Origin: Allopontixanthobacter sediminis
GTDB lineage: Bacteria > Pseudomonadota > Alphaproteobacteria > Sphingomonadales > Sphingomonadaceae
Assembly (NCBI RefSeq): GCF_009828115.1
Contig: NZ_WTYL01000004.1
Span: 94,079-158,078 of the forward strand
Reading direction: 5' to 3'
DNA length: 64,000 bases
How positions within the stretch are numbered: the first letter of the stretch is position 1; every line of letters starts with the position of its first letter. The translations under genes and the position numbers were made by a program. Positions 25,417 to 37,177 of this stretch are shown here, piece after piece. The notes beneath the pieces are model-generated. The model made no database searches. It was given only the letters and a program-made list of their open reading frames with translations, and was not told where the DNA came from.

Positions 25417-26700
25417 ATGAAAACGCTCACCCGATTGCTCACCGGTGCTGCCGCCGTTGGCGCCGCCTTCACCGCCCAGGCGGCGTATGCGGAGACGACG
25501 TACATCCATGCCGGGTCAGTCATTACCGACGCATCGGGCGACGCCAGCGGGCCAGCGACAATCATCGTCACGGACGGACGGATCGTCAGCATCGAGGACG
25601 GCTTCACGGATGTTCCCGAAGGCGCCGTGATGGTCCATCTGCCCGACCAGACGGTATTGCCTGGACTGATCGATCTGCACGTCCACCTGACCGGCGATCC
25701 CGGCGGCGATTTCTGGAAGGAAGCGGTCGAACCGGACGAATGGGGGGTGGTGCTCGGCGCCAAGAACGCCCGGCTGACCGCGCTGGCCGGGTTCACCACG
25801 GTGCGCGAAGCGGGCAGCGCGCAGCAAACCGCCTACAGCCTGCGGCGCGGCACAGCCGAGGGTATTCTGGCCGGGCCGCGCATCGTTGCAGCGGGGCCGG
25901 CGCTGTCCATCGTCGGCGGCCACGGCGATTATTCGGGCTTCAGGCCGGAAGTGAACGCTGCCCTGAACAGCGGATACACCTGCACCGGCGCGGTCGAATG
26001 CGCGGAGAAAGTCCGCCGGGCCAGCCAGAACGGGGCGGATATCATCAAGATCACCGCGACCGGCGGGGTGCTCAGCCAGCAGGGGCGCGGGCTGGAAGCG
26101 CATTTCAGCGACGCCGAAATGAAGAGCATCGCCGACACCGCCCATTCGCTCGGGCTGAAGGTCATGGCCCATGCCCACGGCGCGCGCGGCATCGAGGCTG
26201 CTGCGAAGGCCGGGATCGATACGATCGAACACGGCACGTACCTGGATGACGGCGCGATCAAGGCGATGAAGGAAAACGGGACGATCCTGATCCCGACGCT
26301 GATGGCGTTCCAGGGGATCAGCGAGCGACTGGGCCAGGGAATCTATACGCCGGTGGTGGAAGACAAGGTTCGCGCCGTGTCCGAAACTGCGAAAGTGTTC
26401 ATGGGCCGGGCGCTGCGCGGCGGCGTAAAAATCGCCTTCGGAACCGACGCGGGCGTGTTCGACCACGGCCGCAACGGGCAGGAGTTCCGCCTGATGATGG
26501 GGCAGGGCATGTCCAGTCGGCAGGCGCTCGCCAGCGCCACCACAGTGGCGGCCGAAGCGCTCGACATGGCCGGGGAAATCGGCCGGATCGCGCCGGGCTA
26601 TTCCGCCGACATCATCGCGGTCAAAGGCAACCCGCTGGAAGATGCGACGGTGCTGGAAAATGTCGGCTGGGTAATGGTCCGCGGCCGGGTAATCGAATAA
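25417..26700 (+). CDS. Exported amidohydrolase-family protein (imidazolonepropionase / Xaa-Pro dipeptidase-like)
   Basis: The ATG at 25417 gives 427 residues with a signal peptide ending AAYAE. The metal-dependent amidohydrolase pattern is complete: LPGLIDLHVHLTG (HxH), a carboxylated-Lys candidate in ADIIKITATGG, His in MAHAHG, EHGTY and the catalytic Asp in AFGTDAGVF. In Sphingomonadales this exported class is annotated as dipeptidase or imidazolonepropionase-like and acts on N-acylated or prolyl substrates. The exact substrate is unknown. Confidence 0.88.
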   Translation: MKTLTRLLTGAAAVGAAFTAQAAYAETTYIHAGSVITDASGDASGPATIIVTDGRIVSIEDGFTDVPEGAVMVHLPDQTVLPGLIDLHVHLTGDPGGDFWKEAVEPDEWGVVLGAKNARLTALAGFTTVREAGSAQQTAYSLRRGTAEGILAGPRIVAAGPALSIVGGHGDYSGFRPEVNAALNSGYTCTGAVECAEKVRRASQNGADIIKITATGGVLSQQGRGLEAHFSDAEMKSIADTAHSLGLKVMAHAHGARGIEAAAKAGIDTIEHGTYLDDGAIKAMKENGTILIPTLMAFQGISERLGQGIYTPVVEDKVRAVSETAKVFMGRALRGGVKIAFGTDAGVFDHGRNGQEFRLMMGQGMSSRQALASATTVAAEALDMAGEIGRIAPGYSADIIAVKGNPLEDATVLENVGWVMVRGRVIE

Positions 26701-26860
26701 TCGCGCCGCCGGTCGACCGATTGACCCGTTTCATCGAACCACGGCAGATGCGCCCGCGGGCTGCTTCTATCGCTGTGAGCAGTTCAGGTTCTGGCAGGAT
26801 GGCATGGTGTAGTGGCACCGCGGCTCGCCTGCATTCGTCATGCATTCGTAAGGGAACTCC

Positions 26861-28723
26861 ATGAAAATCTACCGTCTTGCCTTGATGTCGACCGCTGCAC
26901 TCTCGCTCGGCGCCTGCGCCACGACCGCGGAGCCAACTCTTGCCGACGCAGCGCGCGCGGCCCAGGCTGCGATCCCGCCAGCGGCGCAGCAGGTCCAGGC
27001 CGGCCTCGACGCCGAGGCCGCCGAGCATGACGCTCTGTTCGCCATCTTTGCTGCGGCCGACGAAGCCGATCTCAAGCTCAATCCGATCAGCGCGCTGTTC
27101 CGCGGCGACATGCGTTATGCCGACCGCATGGGTGATTTCCTGACCGAGGAATATGTCCAGCAGGATATCGCCAACACCCGCGCCAACCTCGCCGCGCTGG
27201 AGGGGATCGACCGCGAGAAGCTGAGCGAAACCGACCGGATCGCCTACGACGTTTTCCGGTACAACCAGGAACAATCGCTGAAAGGCAATACCGACGAAAT
27301 CCGCGCGCTGACCGAAGTGCGCCCGGTGAACCATTTCAGCGGCTTCCACACGTTCTACCCGACCTTCGCCAGCGGACAGAGCGCAGCGCCGTTCAAGACC
27401 GTCGAGGATTACGACAACAATCTGAGCCGCCACGCAGACTACATAGCGATCGGCGACCGCGCGATCGGCAAGTTCCGCGAAGGGATGAAGTCGGGCGTCC
27501 TCGAAACCAGCCTGACGATCCGCAACGTGATCGAACAACTCGATACGCAGTTGGCGATGCCGATCGAGGAATCGCCCTACTGGGCTCCGATCAAGACGAT
27601 GCCCGAGACTTTTTCGGCCGCAGACAAGGCCCGGTTGACGGCGGAATATCGCAAGGTCACGGGCGAAGTGTATGCTTCGAACCGGCGGATGCGCGATTTC
27701 CTGCGCGATGAATATCTGCCTGCCGCGCGGACCACGGTCGGCCTCGGCCAGATGAAGGGCGGCGAAAAACTCTATGCCCAGATGATCGAAAACACGACCA
27801 CCCTGCCGCTGACCGCCGATTACCTCCACAATCTCGGCCTGTCCGAGGTTGACCGCATCCAGAAGGGGATGCTCGAGGTTAAGGACGAGGTCGGTTTCAA
27901 GGGCACGCTGAAGGAATTCTTCGATTACATCCGGACCGACCCGCAGTTCAAGTCGGCCAGCCGCGAAGCGTTGACGCAGTCCTATTACGACATCGGCAAG
28001 ATCGTCGATGCGAAGGTGCCGGAGTTCTTCTCGCTGGTGCCGGAATCCAAGCTGGAAATCCGGCCTTACGAGGAATTCCGCGAGAAATTCGAGGCGGGCG
28101 GTTCGTACCAGTCGGGCACGCCGGACGGTTCGCGTCCCGGGATATTCTACTTCAACGCCTATGACCTGCCCAGCCGCACGACGCCGGGGATCACCACGCT
28201 GTATCTGCACGAGGGCGCCCCGGGGCACCATTTCCAGATCAGCCTCGCGCAGGAAAACGAAGCGCTGCCGGCGTTCATGCGGTTCGGCGGGAACACCGCC
28301 TATGTCGAAGGCTGGGCCCTCTATGCCGAAACGCTGGGTTACGAGATGGGCCTGTTCGAAGACCCCTACCAGCGGCAGGGTACGCTGGATGACGAGATGC
28401 TGCGCGCCATGCGGCTGGTCGTCGATACCGGGCTCCATTCCAAGGGGTGGACCCGCGATCAGGCGATCAAGTACATGACCGACAATTCGTCGATGGGCCT
28501 GACCGACGCAACCGCCGAAGTGGAACGGTACATCGCCATTCCGTCGCAGGCGCTGGCGTACAAGGTCGGGGCGCTGACGATCCAGCGCCTGCGCAAGAAG
28601 GCCGAGGCCGCGATGGGGAACGATTTCGACATCAAGGAATTCCACGCCCAGGTGCTCGGCACGGGTGCGCTCCCGATGCCGGTGCTGGAGAAGAAGATCG
28701 ACGACTGGATCGCCAGCCGTTAG
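26861..28723 (+). CDS. DUF885-family lipoprotein, probable metallopeptidase
   Basis: A 620-residue protein with a lipobox (LSLGAC, acylated Cys at about 19). DUF885 proteins carry a zinc-peptidase-like signature, seen here as YLHEGAPGHHFQ with a downstream Glu in YVEGWALYAETLGYEMG, plus RPGIFYFNAYDL and the C-terminal VGALTIQRLRKKAE. It probably trims oligopeptides in the periplasm. It follows two other exported peptidase-like genes (S9 and amidohydrolase), so 23.2-28.7 kb is a block of envelope peptide-processing functions. Confidence 0.88.
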   Translation: MKIYRLALMSTAALSLGACATTAEPTLADAARAAQAAIPPAAQQVQAGLDAEAAEHDALFAIFAAADEADLKLNPISALFRGDMRYADRMGDFLTEEYVQQDIANTRANLAALEGIDREKLSETDRIAYDVFRYNQEQSLKGNTDEIRALTEVRPVNHFSGFHTFYPTFASGQSAAPFKTVEDYDNNLSRHADYIAIGDRAIGKFREGMKSGVLETSLTIRNVIEQLDTQLAMPIEESPYWAPIKTMPETFSAADKARLTAEYRKVTGEVYASNRRMRDFLRDEYLPAARTTVGLGQMKGGEKLYAQMIENTTTLPLTADYLHNLGLSEVDRIQKGMLEVKDEVGFKGTLKEFFDYIRTDPQFKSASREALTQSYYDIGKIVDAKVPEFFSLVPESKLEIRPYEEFREKFEAGGSYQSGTPDGSRPGIFYFNAYDLPSRTTPGITTLYLHEGAPGHHFQISLAQENEALPAFMRFGGNTAYVEGWALYAETLGYEMGLFEDPYQRQGTLDDEMLRAMRLVVDTGLHSKGWTRDQAIKYMTDNSSMGLTDATAEVERYIAIPSQALAYKVGALTIQRLRKKAEAAMGNDFDIKEFHAQVLGTGALPMPVLEKKIDDWIASR

Positions 28724-28817
28724 ACCGCGCGGGAAAATCCGGTAACTTTCCGGGGACCGGTCCGAACTGGTTGACGAGGCGGTTACTACCCTGGGGGCGC
28801 AACCAGAGGAATCAATA

Positions 28818-29414
28818 ATGGAAATTTCCGCTCGCAGCGCCGGCCAGATGGCCGCCCTTGCCTTGCTCGTGATCGTGGTGACGCAGGCGCTGTACATGGT
28901 CAACAGCAGCGCGGGCCTCGGCATTGCGACCTCGATCATCTGGACTATCGAAGCGGTCGGTTTCATGGTCATGGCCGTGTTTGCCATGGTTGCGCTGGCG
29001 CGCCGTGCGAGTGCGCCGGTGGTGTGGGCCTCGATTGCGCTGGGCGGCATATTCAATGTGATCCAGGTCGGCATCGGCCTCGCCATGTTCGGCCCGCTGC
29101 AGGAAGCGGGCGACGCCTCCGCAGCAGCCTTCCAGGCGGTGCTGGCCGGGGCGTTCTTCTTCTATTTCGCGGGCAAGTTCCTGTTCGGGATCGCCGCGAT
29201 CGTGCTCGGGATGGCCTTGCTCAAGGGGCCGATTGCGGCGCGGGTCATCGCCGGACTGGCGATCCTGAGCGGGCTGGCGGCCGTCGTGCTCAACGCCGTG
29301 GCGATGGGTGTGGGCATGGACATGGTCTTCGCGGCAGGCGCGGCGGGTACCGCGGCGGCGCTGTTTGCCGCGATTGCGGTCCTGACGACCGGGCGGCAAA
29401 GCATCGTTTCCTGA
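28818..29414 (+). CDS. Multi-pass membrane protein of unknown function
   Basis: A 198-residue protein with about six hydrophobic helices and few charged residues. The start at 28818 follows CAGAGGAATCAATA, a good ribosome-binding site. I do not recognise the family; the layout recalls small DUF4386-like integral membrane proteins. It lies directly before the thiamine riboswitch but is separated from thiC by the riboswitch leader and a small GCGGG/CCCGC hairpin (29417-29432), so co-regulation with thiamine is not implied. Confidence 0.75.
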   Translation: MEISARSAGQMAALALLVIVVTQALYMVNSSAGLGIATSIIWTIEAVGFMVMAVFAMVALARRASAPVVWASIALGGIFNVIQVGIGLAMFGPLQEAGDASAAAFQAVLAGAFFFYFAGKFLFGIAAIVLGMALLKGPIAARVIAGLAILSGLAAVVLNAVAMGVGMDMVFAAGAAGTAAALFAAIAVLTTGRQSIVS

Positions 29415-29461
29415 TCGCGGGTCGTTTCCCGCCCCTTCCCATCAGGGCCCGAAACGCGTAA

Positions 29462-31513
<2,052 letters not shown>

Positions 31514-31562
31514 GGGCCTGAACCCCTAGATTGAACCTCCGCCCCTCACGCCGTGCCGGCCG

Positions 31563-32231
31563 CTATTCGTGGCCCCACGGCGCGGGGGGCGCAGGCACAG
31601 GGCGGGTGAGGTCGAATTCGACGCGGAACAACCGGCCCTCGCGCTGCAACTGATAGGCATAGCGCCCGTCCGCCGTGCCCGCCGGGTCCACCTCCACCCG
31701 CCAGACATTGGTGACGGAGGCGGTCAGATCGTTCGCCCGGAACATCGCGATGCTTTCCCCATCGACGGGAAATTCCTGCGCCTGCGCGGTGCCCGGCGCT
31801 GCGGTGTCCCCGCCATAGAATGTCACCGCATCCGCCGTGCCGTCTTCGTGCCGGTGATCGTGCTTCAGCCGCAGGCCGGTGTCGGTGCGCGTGACCAGCC
31901 AGGTGCGCGAGCGGTCCCAGCTGCCATCGGCGTTCCCGACATGGAACGGCACCGCGATCCGCGTATCGCTGCATTCGCGCACATGCATCACCATGGGCCG
32001 CCCGCGCATATCCGCATCCGCCGCCTGATCGGACACCATCGCGCCTTCGTAAGCCTTCCCGCAATGCGAAGCGAGCGCCTCAAAAAACGCCTCCTGCGGC
32101 GCGAGTGTTGGCGGAGTGGGCGCGGGAGACGCCGCGCCGACACACCCCGCCAGCGTTGCGGCGAAGAGCAATGGCAGCAGCGTGGCTCGGGTGTGGGAGG
32201 TTGGGGCGAGTATGGGGTTGGGTTTGTTCAT
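31563..32231 (-). CDS. Conserved lipoprotein of unknown function
   Basis: From the ATG at 32231 the product is 222 residues with a lipobox at LAGC (about residue 29) after a hydrophobic stretch. The mature part contains ASHCGKAYEGAM, MVMHVREC, VPFHVGNADGSWDRSRTWLV and LKHDHRHEDG, a pattern I associate with uncharacterised sphingomonad lipoproteins but cannot tie to a named domain. Two further Cys may form a disulfide. It is convergent with thiC. Confidence 0.75.
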   Translation of the reverse strand: MNKPNPILAPTSHTRATLLPLLFAATLAGCVGAASPAPTPPTLAPQEAFFEALASHCGKAYEGAMVSDQAADADMRGRPMVMHVRECSDTRIAVPFHVGNADGSWDRSRTWLVTRTDTGLRLKHDHRHEDGTADAVTFYGGDTAAPGTAQAQEFPVDGESIAMFRANDLTASVTNVWRVEVDPAGTADGRYAYQLQREGRLFRVEFDLTRPVPAPPAPWGHE

Positions 32232-32473
32232 GCGATGAGGATGCACGATGTGGAGGCAGGGGGATAGGGGATCTGCAGCTTCGCTGGCATTTAGTCGCAC
32301 ATCGCCGAACTCGGGCAGCGATGCAGTTTATAAATCAATAGTAATTAGCCGTTGTATGGCTTTGGACTGTTTTTGATCTTCCCAATCCGGCAGTAAGAGC
32401 TTGGAACTGGAATGAGGCACCACACTAATTCTAGAACTTTCAATTTGTACGAGGAAGATGGGTCAGAATTTTT

Positions 32474-33596
32474 ATGGAAATTTTTACGAAAGGTGAGAGA
32501 GTTCGTGAAGGCCCACCTCGGGCAGGCGAGAGCCGCTATTCGTACCTCAATGCGTCGGCAAGAGAGGAGGCCGCAATCGCTCGAAGGACGGTTGAGGATT
32601 GGTTGGCTGACTATCCTGCGGGAAACTTCAGCCATTGGCTCGGCGATTTTCAAAGTGCAGACGACGGTCAACATCAATCGGCATTCTTTGAACTTTTCCT
32701 CTTTCAGTTTTTTTCGAAATCAGGTTGCGAAATTATTGCTGTCGAGCCTAGTTTTGAAGGACAGAAGGGAAATCCTGATTTCCACTTACGCGATAAAGTG
32801 GGTCGAGAATTCATAGTTGAGGCGATTTCGCCTAACTTTTCCGCCGATATAAACAAGGGTAAGGAAAAGCTTACTGCAGAAATAAAGGACGCAATCAATT
32901 CTCTACCAATTAATAATCATCTTTTGATCCTGGAAAAGATCGAAGCTCCATTCGAGTCGATCAATAAAAAGCGCCTAGCCGACGCGCTATTGCAGTGGAT
33001 TGCGAATAACCCAGATGAAAATGATTTATTTGAATATCGCGACAAAGGCGCGTTGGTCCAACTCAAAGCAATCGCTCGTCGTGGGTTAGAAGCAAGCTCT
33101 CGCAGTCACCGGCCAATCGCTGTAGAAATGGGCGATGTTTCAATCAGCACTCCTGGTATGGAGATACGTCGTGGTCTTGAAAAAAAGCCTCGAAGTACCG
33201 AAATCTGAAAATTCCCTACGTGATCGCTCTAAATGCGCGAAGCATGTGTGATACCGAAGATGACTATTTGGCAGCAACTTACGGGTCAGAATTTGTCTCG
33301 TTTTCGATCGGGCCCGACGCTGCTATTGAGAAGAGCCCAAATGGGCGCGGAATTCAGATGGTTTGTTCAATGAGGGAGGACGCGCTCGCAAGCGGCACGT
33401 GAGTGCTGTCTTGTTATTCGATGGTGTAAAACCGTGGCAGTGGTCAGATCGCCGAAGTGTGGTCATACACAACGCTTTCGCCAATGCTCCAATTCATCCA
33501 TTGAGACTAGGCGGGGACGAATGGCTTGTTGACGGCGAAAAACTCACGAAGATCGAAGGTTCTGAAATCTCGGCAATTTTCAGCGAAGCTGGCTAA
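32474..33596 (+). pseudogene. Frameshifted PD-(D/E)XK-nuclease-like gene in an AT-rich islet
   Basis: Three consecutive frames together read as one protein of about 374 residues. Frame 1 (32474-33208) starts at MEIFTKGERVREGPPRAGES and contains SAFFELFLFQFFSKSGCEI, then GNPDFHL and EFIVEAISP, a PD-(D/E)XK-like core. It stops just after a run of seven A (33180-33186). One extra A would continue it as KYRNLKIPYVIALNA, which is the next open stretch (about 33187-33357). A second single-base loss near 33357 shifts to GLFNEGGRARKRHVSAVLLF, which runs to 33596. Codon use is AT-rich, unlike the neighbours, so the gene is probably acquired. It is either a decayed gene, a recoded one, or one with sequence errors in a single-molecule assembly. 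Confidence 0.75.
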
Positions 33597-33648
33597 TTTG
33601 AGTTCGTGGTCCGCGTTTTGTGTTCAGAAAACCTAAGCCAGCGCTGTT

Positions 33649-34293
33649 CTAAACCCCAACCCGCCCCACCAGCTTGCGCACCATCTCACGCACTTCTGCC
33701 GGGGTATCGCCGCTGACCACTTCGACATAGCCGATGCCGGCGCGGCGGAGGGCCTCCCGCTTTACCGCGTCGCGGGCGGCGGTGTTTTCGCCCGTGTGGT
33801 GGCCCTTGCCCTGGAACTCGACCGCGTGGAGCGGTTTGCATTCGGCGTCCACGATCAGCAGGTCCACCCGCTTGGAATTGACCGCGAAATAGGCGTCCTT
33901 GTCCGTGCTGGCGAGGATTTCGCCCAGGCTGACCTGCCCCATCGCGCGCCAGCCGGGGCTGCCCTCCGCCAGCGCCTTGTCCAGCACGGTCAGCAGCCGC
34001 TGCTCGCCCTTGTTGAGGAGCGGGCGGGCGGTGAATTTGGCGCGCATTACGTGGCGCAGCTGGTCGGCGGCCAGATCGACCTCAGGCGCGGCGCGGTCCG
34101 GCTTCGCGCCGATGATCGAAACGACCTTCTTGCTGCCGGGTCTGGTGTTGCGCCCTTTCCAATAGGCACGGCGCTCGGCGCGTTTCTGCCCTTCGACCAG
34201 CCGGTCCACCCCGATACCGATCGCCGCGCCGACCGCCATCACGATCAGCAGCATCAGCGGGTTGTCGAGCAATGTTAAGGCGTCGGGCTGCAT
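33649..34293 (-). CDS. DUF2726-domain membrane-anchored protein
   Basis: I prefer the ATG at 34293, giving 214 residues with one N-terminal helix (about 8-26), then a basic stretch and a DUF2726 domain. The domain shows the order typical of the family: PLLNKGEQRLLTVLDKALAE, VNSKRVDLLIVDAECKPLHA, VEFQGKGHH, RDAVKREALRRAGIGYVEV. The spaced Asp, Glu-x-Gln and Lys suggest a PD-(D/E)XK-like fold. Function is unknown. An upstream in-frame ATG at 34338 lacks a ribosome-binding site. Confidence 0.82.
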   Translation of the reverse strand: MQPDALTLLDNPLMLLIVMAVGAAIGIGVDRLVEGQKRAERRAYWKGRNTRPGSKKVVSIIGAKPDRAAPEVDLAADQLRHVMRAKFTARPLLNKGEQRLLTVLDKALAEGSPGWRAMGQVSLGEILASTDKDAYFAVNSKRVDLLIVDAECKPLHAVEFQGKGHHTGENTAARDAVKREALRRAGIGYVEVVSGDTPAEVREMVRKLVGRVGV

Positions 34294-34701
34294 CGGTCCG
34301 ATGTATCCGTAATAATTTAGGGAAAAGCAAACGCGCATTGGGGGGGATCGCCGGTGCCCCGCGCCGAAGCAGTTTTCCTACATCGCGGCGGCGTGATAGC
34401 GCGGCGGCATGAAACGGACCTCTCATCTGCCCGCGCGCTGTAGGAAATTATCGCATAGCGCGGCGTTACAGGATTTTAATTCTTCCATGGGGCGAAACTG
34501 TCACCCGGCACCCCTCAACCCCGCAGGAACACGCGGGTTTCGGGGGCGGACAGCAAATGTTGGACGTGTCACCTTTGTAACCCTGGCGGCGGCTGGCGGC
34601 TTGGTTCGGCGGGGTCGGAGCGGGCCAAGGGCGGGGAGTTTGCCGTTGTCCTCAAACAGGCGTAGCTTCCATCCGGGGCCGCCTCTTTGAAGGAGCGTGA
34701 A
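34294..34701. other. Intergenic region between DUF2726 and DUF6632-like genes
   Basis: These 408 bp between divergent genes contain the two promoters. I see a small hairpin CCGCaggaacacGCGG (around 34520-34536) and purine-rich stretches near 34600-34640, but no terminator with a T-run, no tRNA and no convincing coding frame. An open frame at 34409-34690 has an atypical, Arg/Ser/Pro-rich composition and no family resemblance. Confidence 0.5.
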
Positions 34702-35094
34702 ATGGTGGGGAAATATACATATCTGCAGGTTGCACTGGCGGCGTTCGGCGCGGTGTTCTGCCTGATCTATCCGCTGGCGGTGATCTGGCCCTCGGGCTGG
34801 GCGTGGCACGAAGGGGTGCCGCATTCCTCGCAATATTACATGATGATCGTGGGGGTCTACCTGACGCTCGGGGTGTTCCTGATCCGCGCGGCGGCCAATC
34901 CGGCGGCGCATGGCTCGCTGATCCAGTTCACCAACTGGTCCAGCGTGGTCCATGCGGTGATCATGGCGGTCCAGTCCTTCAGCAATCCCATGCACATGGG
35001 CCACTTGCTGGGCGATGTGCCCGCGTTGCTGCTGGTGGCGGTAGTGCTCGGTGTATTGACGCGGGGAGGGCAGGCGGACACGGCGCATGCCTGA
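34702..35094 (+). CDS. Small membrane protein, DUF6632-like
   Basis: The ATG at 34702 has AAGGAG six bases upstream and gives 130 residues with four helices. The conserved-looking middle (YYMMIVGVYLTLGVFLIRAA, SLIQFTNWSSVVHAVIMAVQ) matches what I know of the DUF6632 family of small membrane proteins; their function is unknown. Confidence in the gene is high, in the family moderate. Confidence 0.75.
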   Translation: MVGKYTYLQVALAAFGAVFCLIYPLAVIWPSGWAWHEGVPHSSQYYMMIVGVYLTLGVFLIRAAANPAAHGSLIQFTNWSSVVHAVIMAVQSFSNPMHMGHLLGDVPALLLVAVVLGVLTRGGQADTAHA

Positions 35095-35227
35095 TGTCCT
35101 GCCCGCCTGATGTCCTGCACCCCTGATTAACCATTGCTCCGGCGGGCGGCGGTCGTTCGTTGCCTGCGGGGGCCAAAATTTGTTAACCATTTGCCGGTAT
35201 CTCTACGTGTCATTCGAGAGGTAACTG

Positions 35228-37120
35228 GTGGACTGGGTGCTGCAATTTAGCCGAAAACTGGCCCGTTGGGCGGCCATTTGCTGCGCAGTCCTGCTGGGCC
35301 TCGGGGCATCGGGCGCGGCTAACGCGGCGGTGTGCGGACGCGCCGCCACCCCCGGCGCGGCTCCGGCGGGGTGGGAAAGTTACTGCTGGCTCGACTTCAC
35401 GACCTACAACGACACCACCGCCCGCAGCACGGCGGGGCAGAATTTCTCCTTCGACCTGGATGACGGGTCCCGCCTGACGTTCAACATGCGCGTGACCAGC
35501 ACCGCAGCGTCCGGCCTGATCGCCCAGATCGCGCCGAGCTGGACCGGTGCTGCGGTGGGGAACAGCTCGTTCCTCAACATCCCGGGGCGGCCGATCCTCT
35601 ACACTCGGAACGAGGGCAGCACGGTCACCGCGCTGCTGCGGAACATCACCATCATCCCGCCACCCGGCGTCGCCTCGATCAACGATTTCGCCTTCGTCGT
35701 CGCCGACGGGGAATCGACCGACAACGCCGAATACCTGAACTACACCACCAACGGCGGGGTATGGGAATTGCTCGACACCGTCGCGCCGCAATCGGGCAAC
35801 CGCTATCCGGTGCTGACCGGCATCGGCACCAACACCATGCGCTCCGCCGGGGGCGGGCAGCCCTCGCTGATCGGCGCGCATATTGCCGGGACCAACCGGC
35901 CGAGCCAGGTCACCGTGGTGCTGCGCGCTGGCGGATTGCAGGGCGTGATGCTGGCGGTGCGCTTCGCCTCGATCAAGCTCGACAAGATCATCCAGGGCGC
36001 ACGGATCGATCCGACCGACCAGTTCAATTTCTCGATCCGCTCGACGTCCAGCGGGACAGTGCTGGCCAGCGGCACGACGAGCGGCACCGGCAACGGGCCG
36101 TTCACCGCAGCACTGGTCGCGACCGCCTCGGGCATAACGGTGACGCTCGCCGAATCGATGGCGCCCGGCAGTGCCAGCCCTTTGAGCCGGTACCGCGGGG
36201 CGCTGACCTGCACCAACAAGAGCACATCCTCGCCCACCCCGCTGCCCAACGGAGTGGTCACCAGCAGTTATCCGATGGCGCCGCTGGCCTACGGGGACGA
36301 GATCACCTGCCGCTTTACCAATGCGGCGTATCCCCATGTCTCGCTGACCAAGGCGCTCGGCGCGGGCGGCAGGATCTTCGCGACCGACCAGTTCAGCCTG
36401 CGTATCCGGCAAGGTAATACGGTCGTCGCCAGCACTACCACCAGCGGGACGGGCACCACCGTCACGAACGGCGCCATCCCGCTCACCCAACTGGTCGGCG
36501 GGGAGGTCCACCGGCTGGACGAGCTGGCCGTCGGGTCCACAAATCTGGCGCGGTATTCGCCCTCGCTCGCCTGCATCAACGCGTACACCGGATCGCCGAC
36601 GGTCCTCCCGACAAGTGTCAACGCGGCCTTCATGCCGGGGTTCGGCGATGTCATCCGCTGCACCCTGACCAACAGCCGCGACGGCATCCGCGGCATACTG
36701 GAAGTGGTGAAGACCTCGCAGCTCATATCCGATCCGGTGAACGGCGCGGTCAATCCCAAGGCGATCCCGGGTGCGCTCATCCGCTACCGCATCACGGTCC
36801 GCAATGTGGGGGACGGGACGGTCGATTCCGGCAGCATCGTGATCAAGGACCAGCTGCCGGCGGGGATCACCTACAACAACGGCGCGCCGGTGACGTTCAC
36901 CAACGGGCCCACTTCCAGCGGGCTCGGCACCTTCAACCCGGCCAACCGGGTGCGCTTTTCGAACCAACCCTCCGGACTGGACCCCTACACCTATACACCG
37001 GTCACGACGCCCGACCCCGCGATCCGCGGCGTCCGAGTAACAACCCTGGGGACCATGGCGGCTTCCGACGGCACAGCGATCCCCGAATTTTCGGTCACGT
37101 TCGACACGGTGGTTCAGTAA
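35228..37120 (+). CDS. Secreted CshA-like / DUF11-type repeat adhesin
   Basis: A 630-residue exported protein with a GTG start (GAGAGG upstream) and a signal peptide ending ANAAVCG. The N-terminal domain (WESYCWLDFTTYNDTTARST) resembles the CshA-type lectin-like module of fibrillar adhesins. Two Ig-like or SpaA/prealbumin-like repeats follow, around IDPTDQFNFSIRSTSSGTVL and FATDQFSLRIRQGNTVVAST. The C-terminus is a DUF11 domain (GALIRYRITVRNVGDGTVDS, IVIKDQLPAGITY). There is no sortase or PEP-CTERM signal, so anchoring is unclear. A role in surface attachment is inferred from the domains. Confidence 0.8.
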   Translation: MDWVLQFSRKLARWAAICCAVLLGLGASGAANAAVCGRAATPGAAPAGWESYCWLDFTTYNDTTARSTAGQNFSFDLDDGSRLTFNMRVTSTAASGLIAQIAPSWTGAAVGNSSFLNIPGRPILYTRNEGSTVTALLRNITIIPPPGVASINDFAFVVADGESTDNAEYLNYTTNGGVWELLDTVAPQSGNRYPVLTGIGTNTMRSAGGGQPSLIGAHIAGTNRPSQVTVVLRAGGLQGVMLAVRFASIKLDKIIQGARIDPTDQFNFSIRSTSSGTVLASGTTSGTGNGPFTAALVATASGITVTLAESMAPGSASPLSRYRGALTCTNKSTSSPTPLPNGVVTSSYPMAPLAYGDEITCRFTNAAYPHVSLTKALGAGGRIFATDQFSLRIRQGNTVVASTTTSGTGTTVTNGAIPLTQLVGGEVHRLDELAVGSTNLARYSPSLACINAYTGSPTVLPTSVNAAFMPGFGDVIRCTLTNSRDGIRGILEVVKTSQLISDPVNGAVNPKAIPGALIRYRITVRNVGDGTVDSGSIVIKDQLPAGITYNNGAPVTFTNGPTSSGLGTFNPANRVRFSNQPSGLDPYTYTPVTTPDPAIRGVRVTTLGTMAASDGTAIPEFSVTFDTVVQ

Positions 37121-37177
37121 GGTACCTTGCGGGACCGGCTCTTCGGCTTTATCCGGACGGCGAAATGGACCTCGACA

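Noticed and set aside
26621..29086. 821-codon minus-strand frame opposite the DUF885 gene
   Set aside because: It overlaps the DUF885 gene, whose lipobox and HExxxGHH-type motif are clear. The antisense product has no recognisable domain.
34409..34690. 94-codon plus-strand frame in the DUF2726-DUF6632 gap
   Set aside because: Arg/Ser/Pro-rich composition, no ribosome-binding site and no family resemblance; treated as non-coding.
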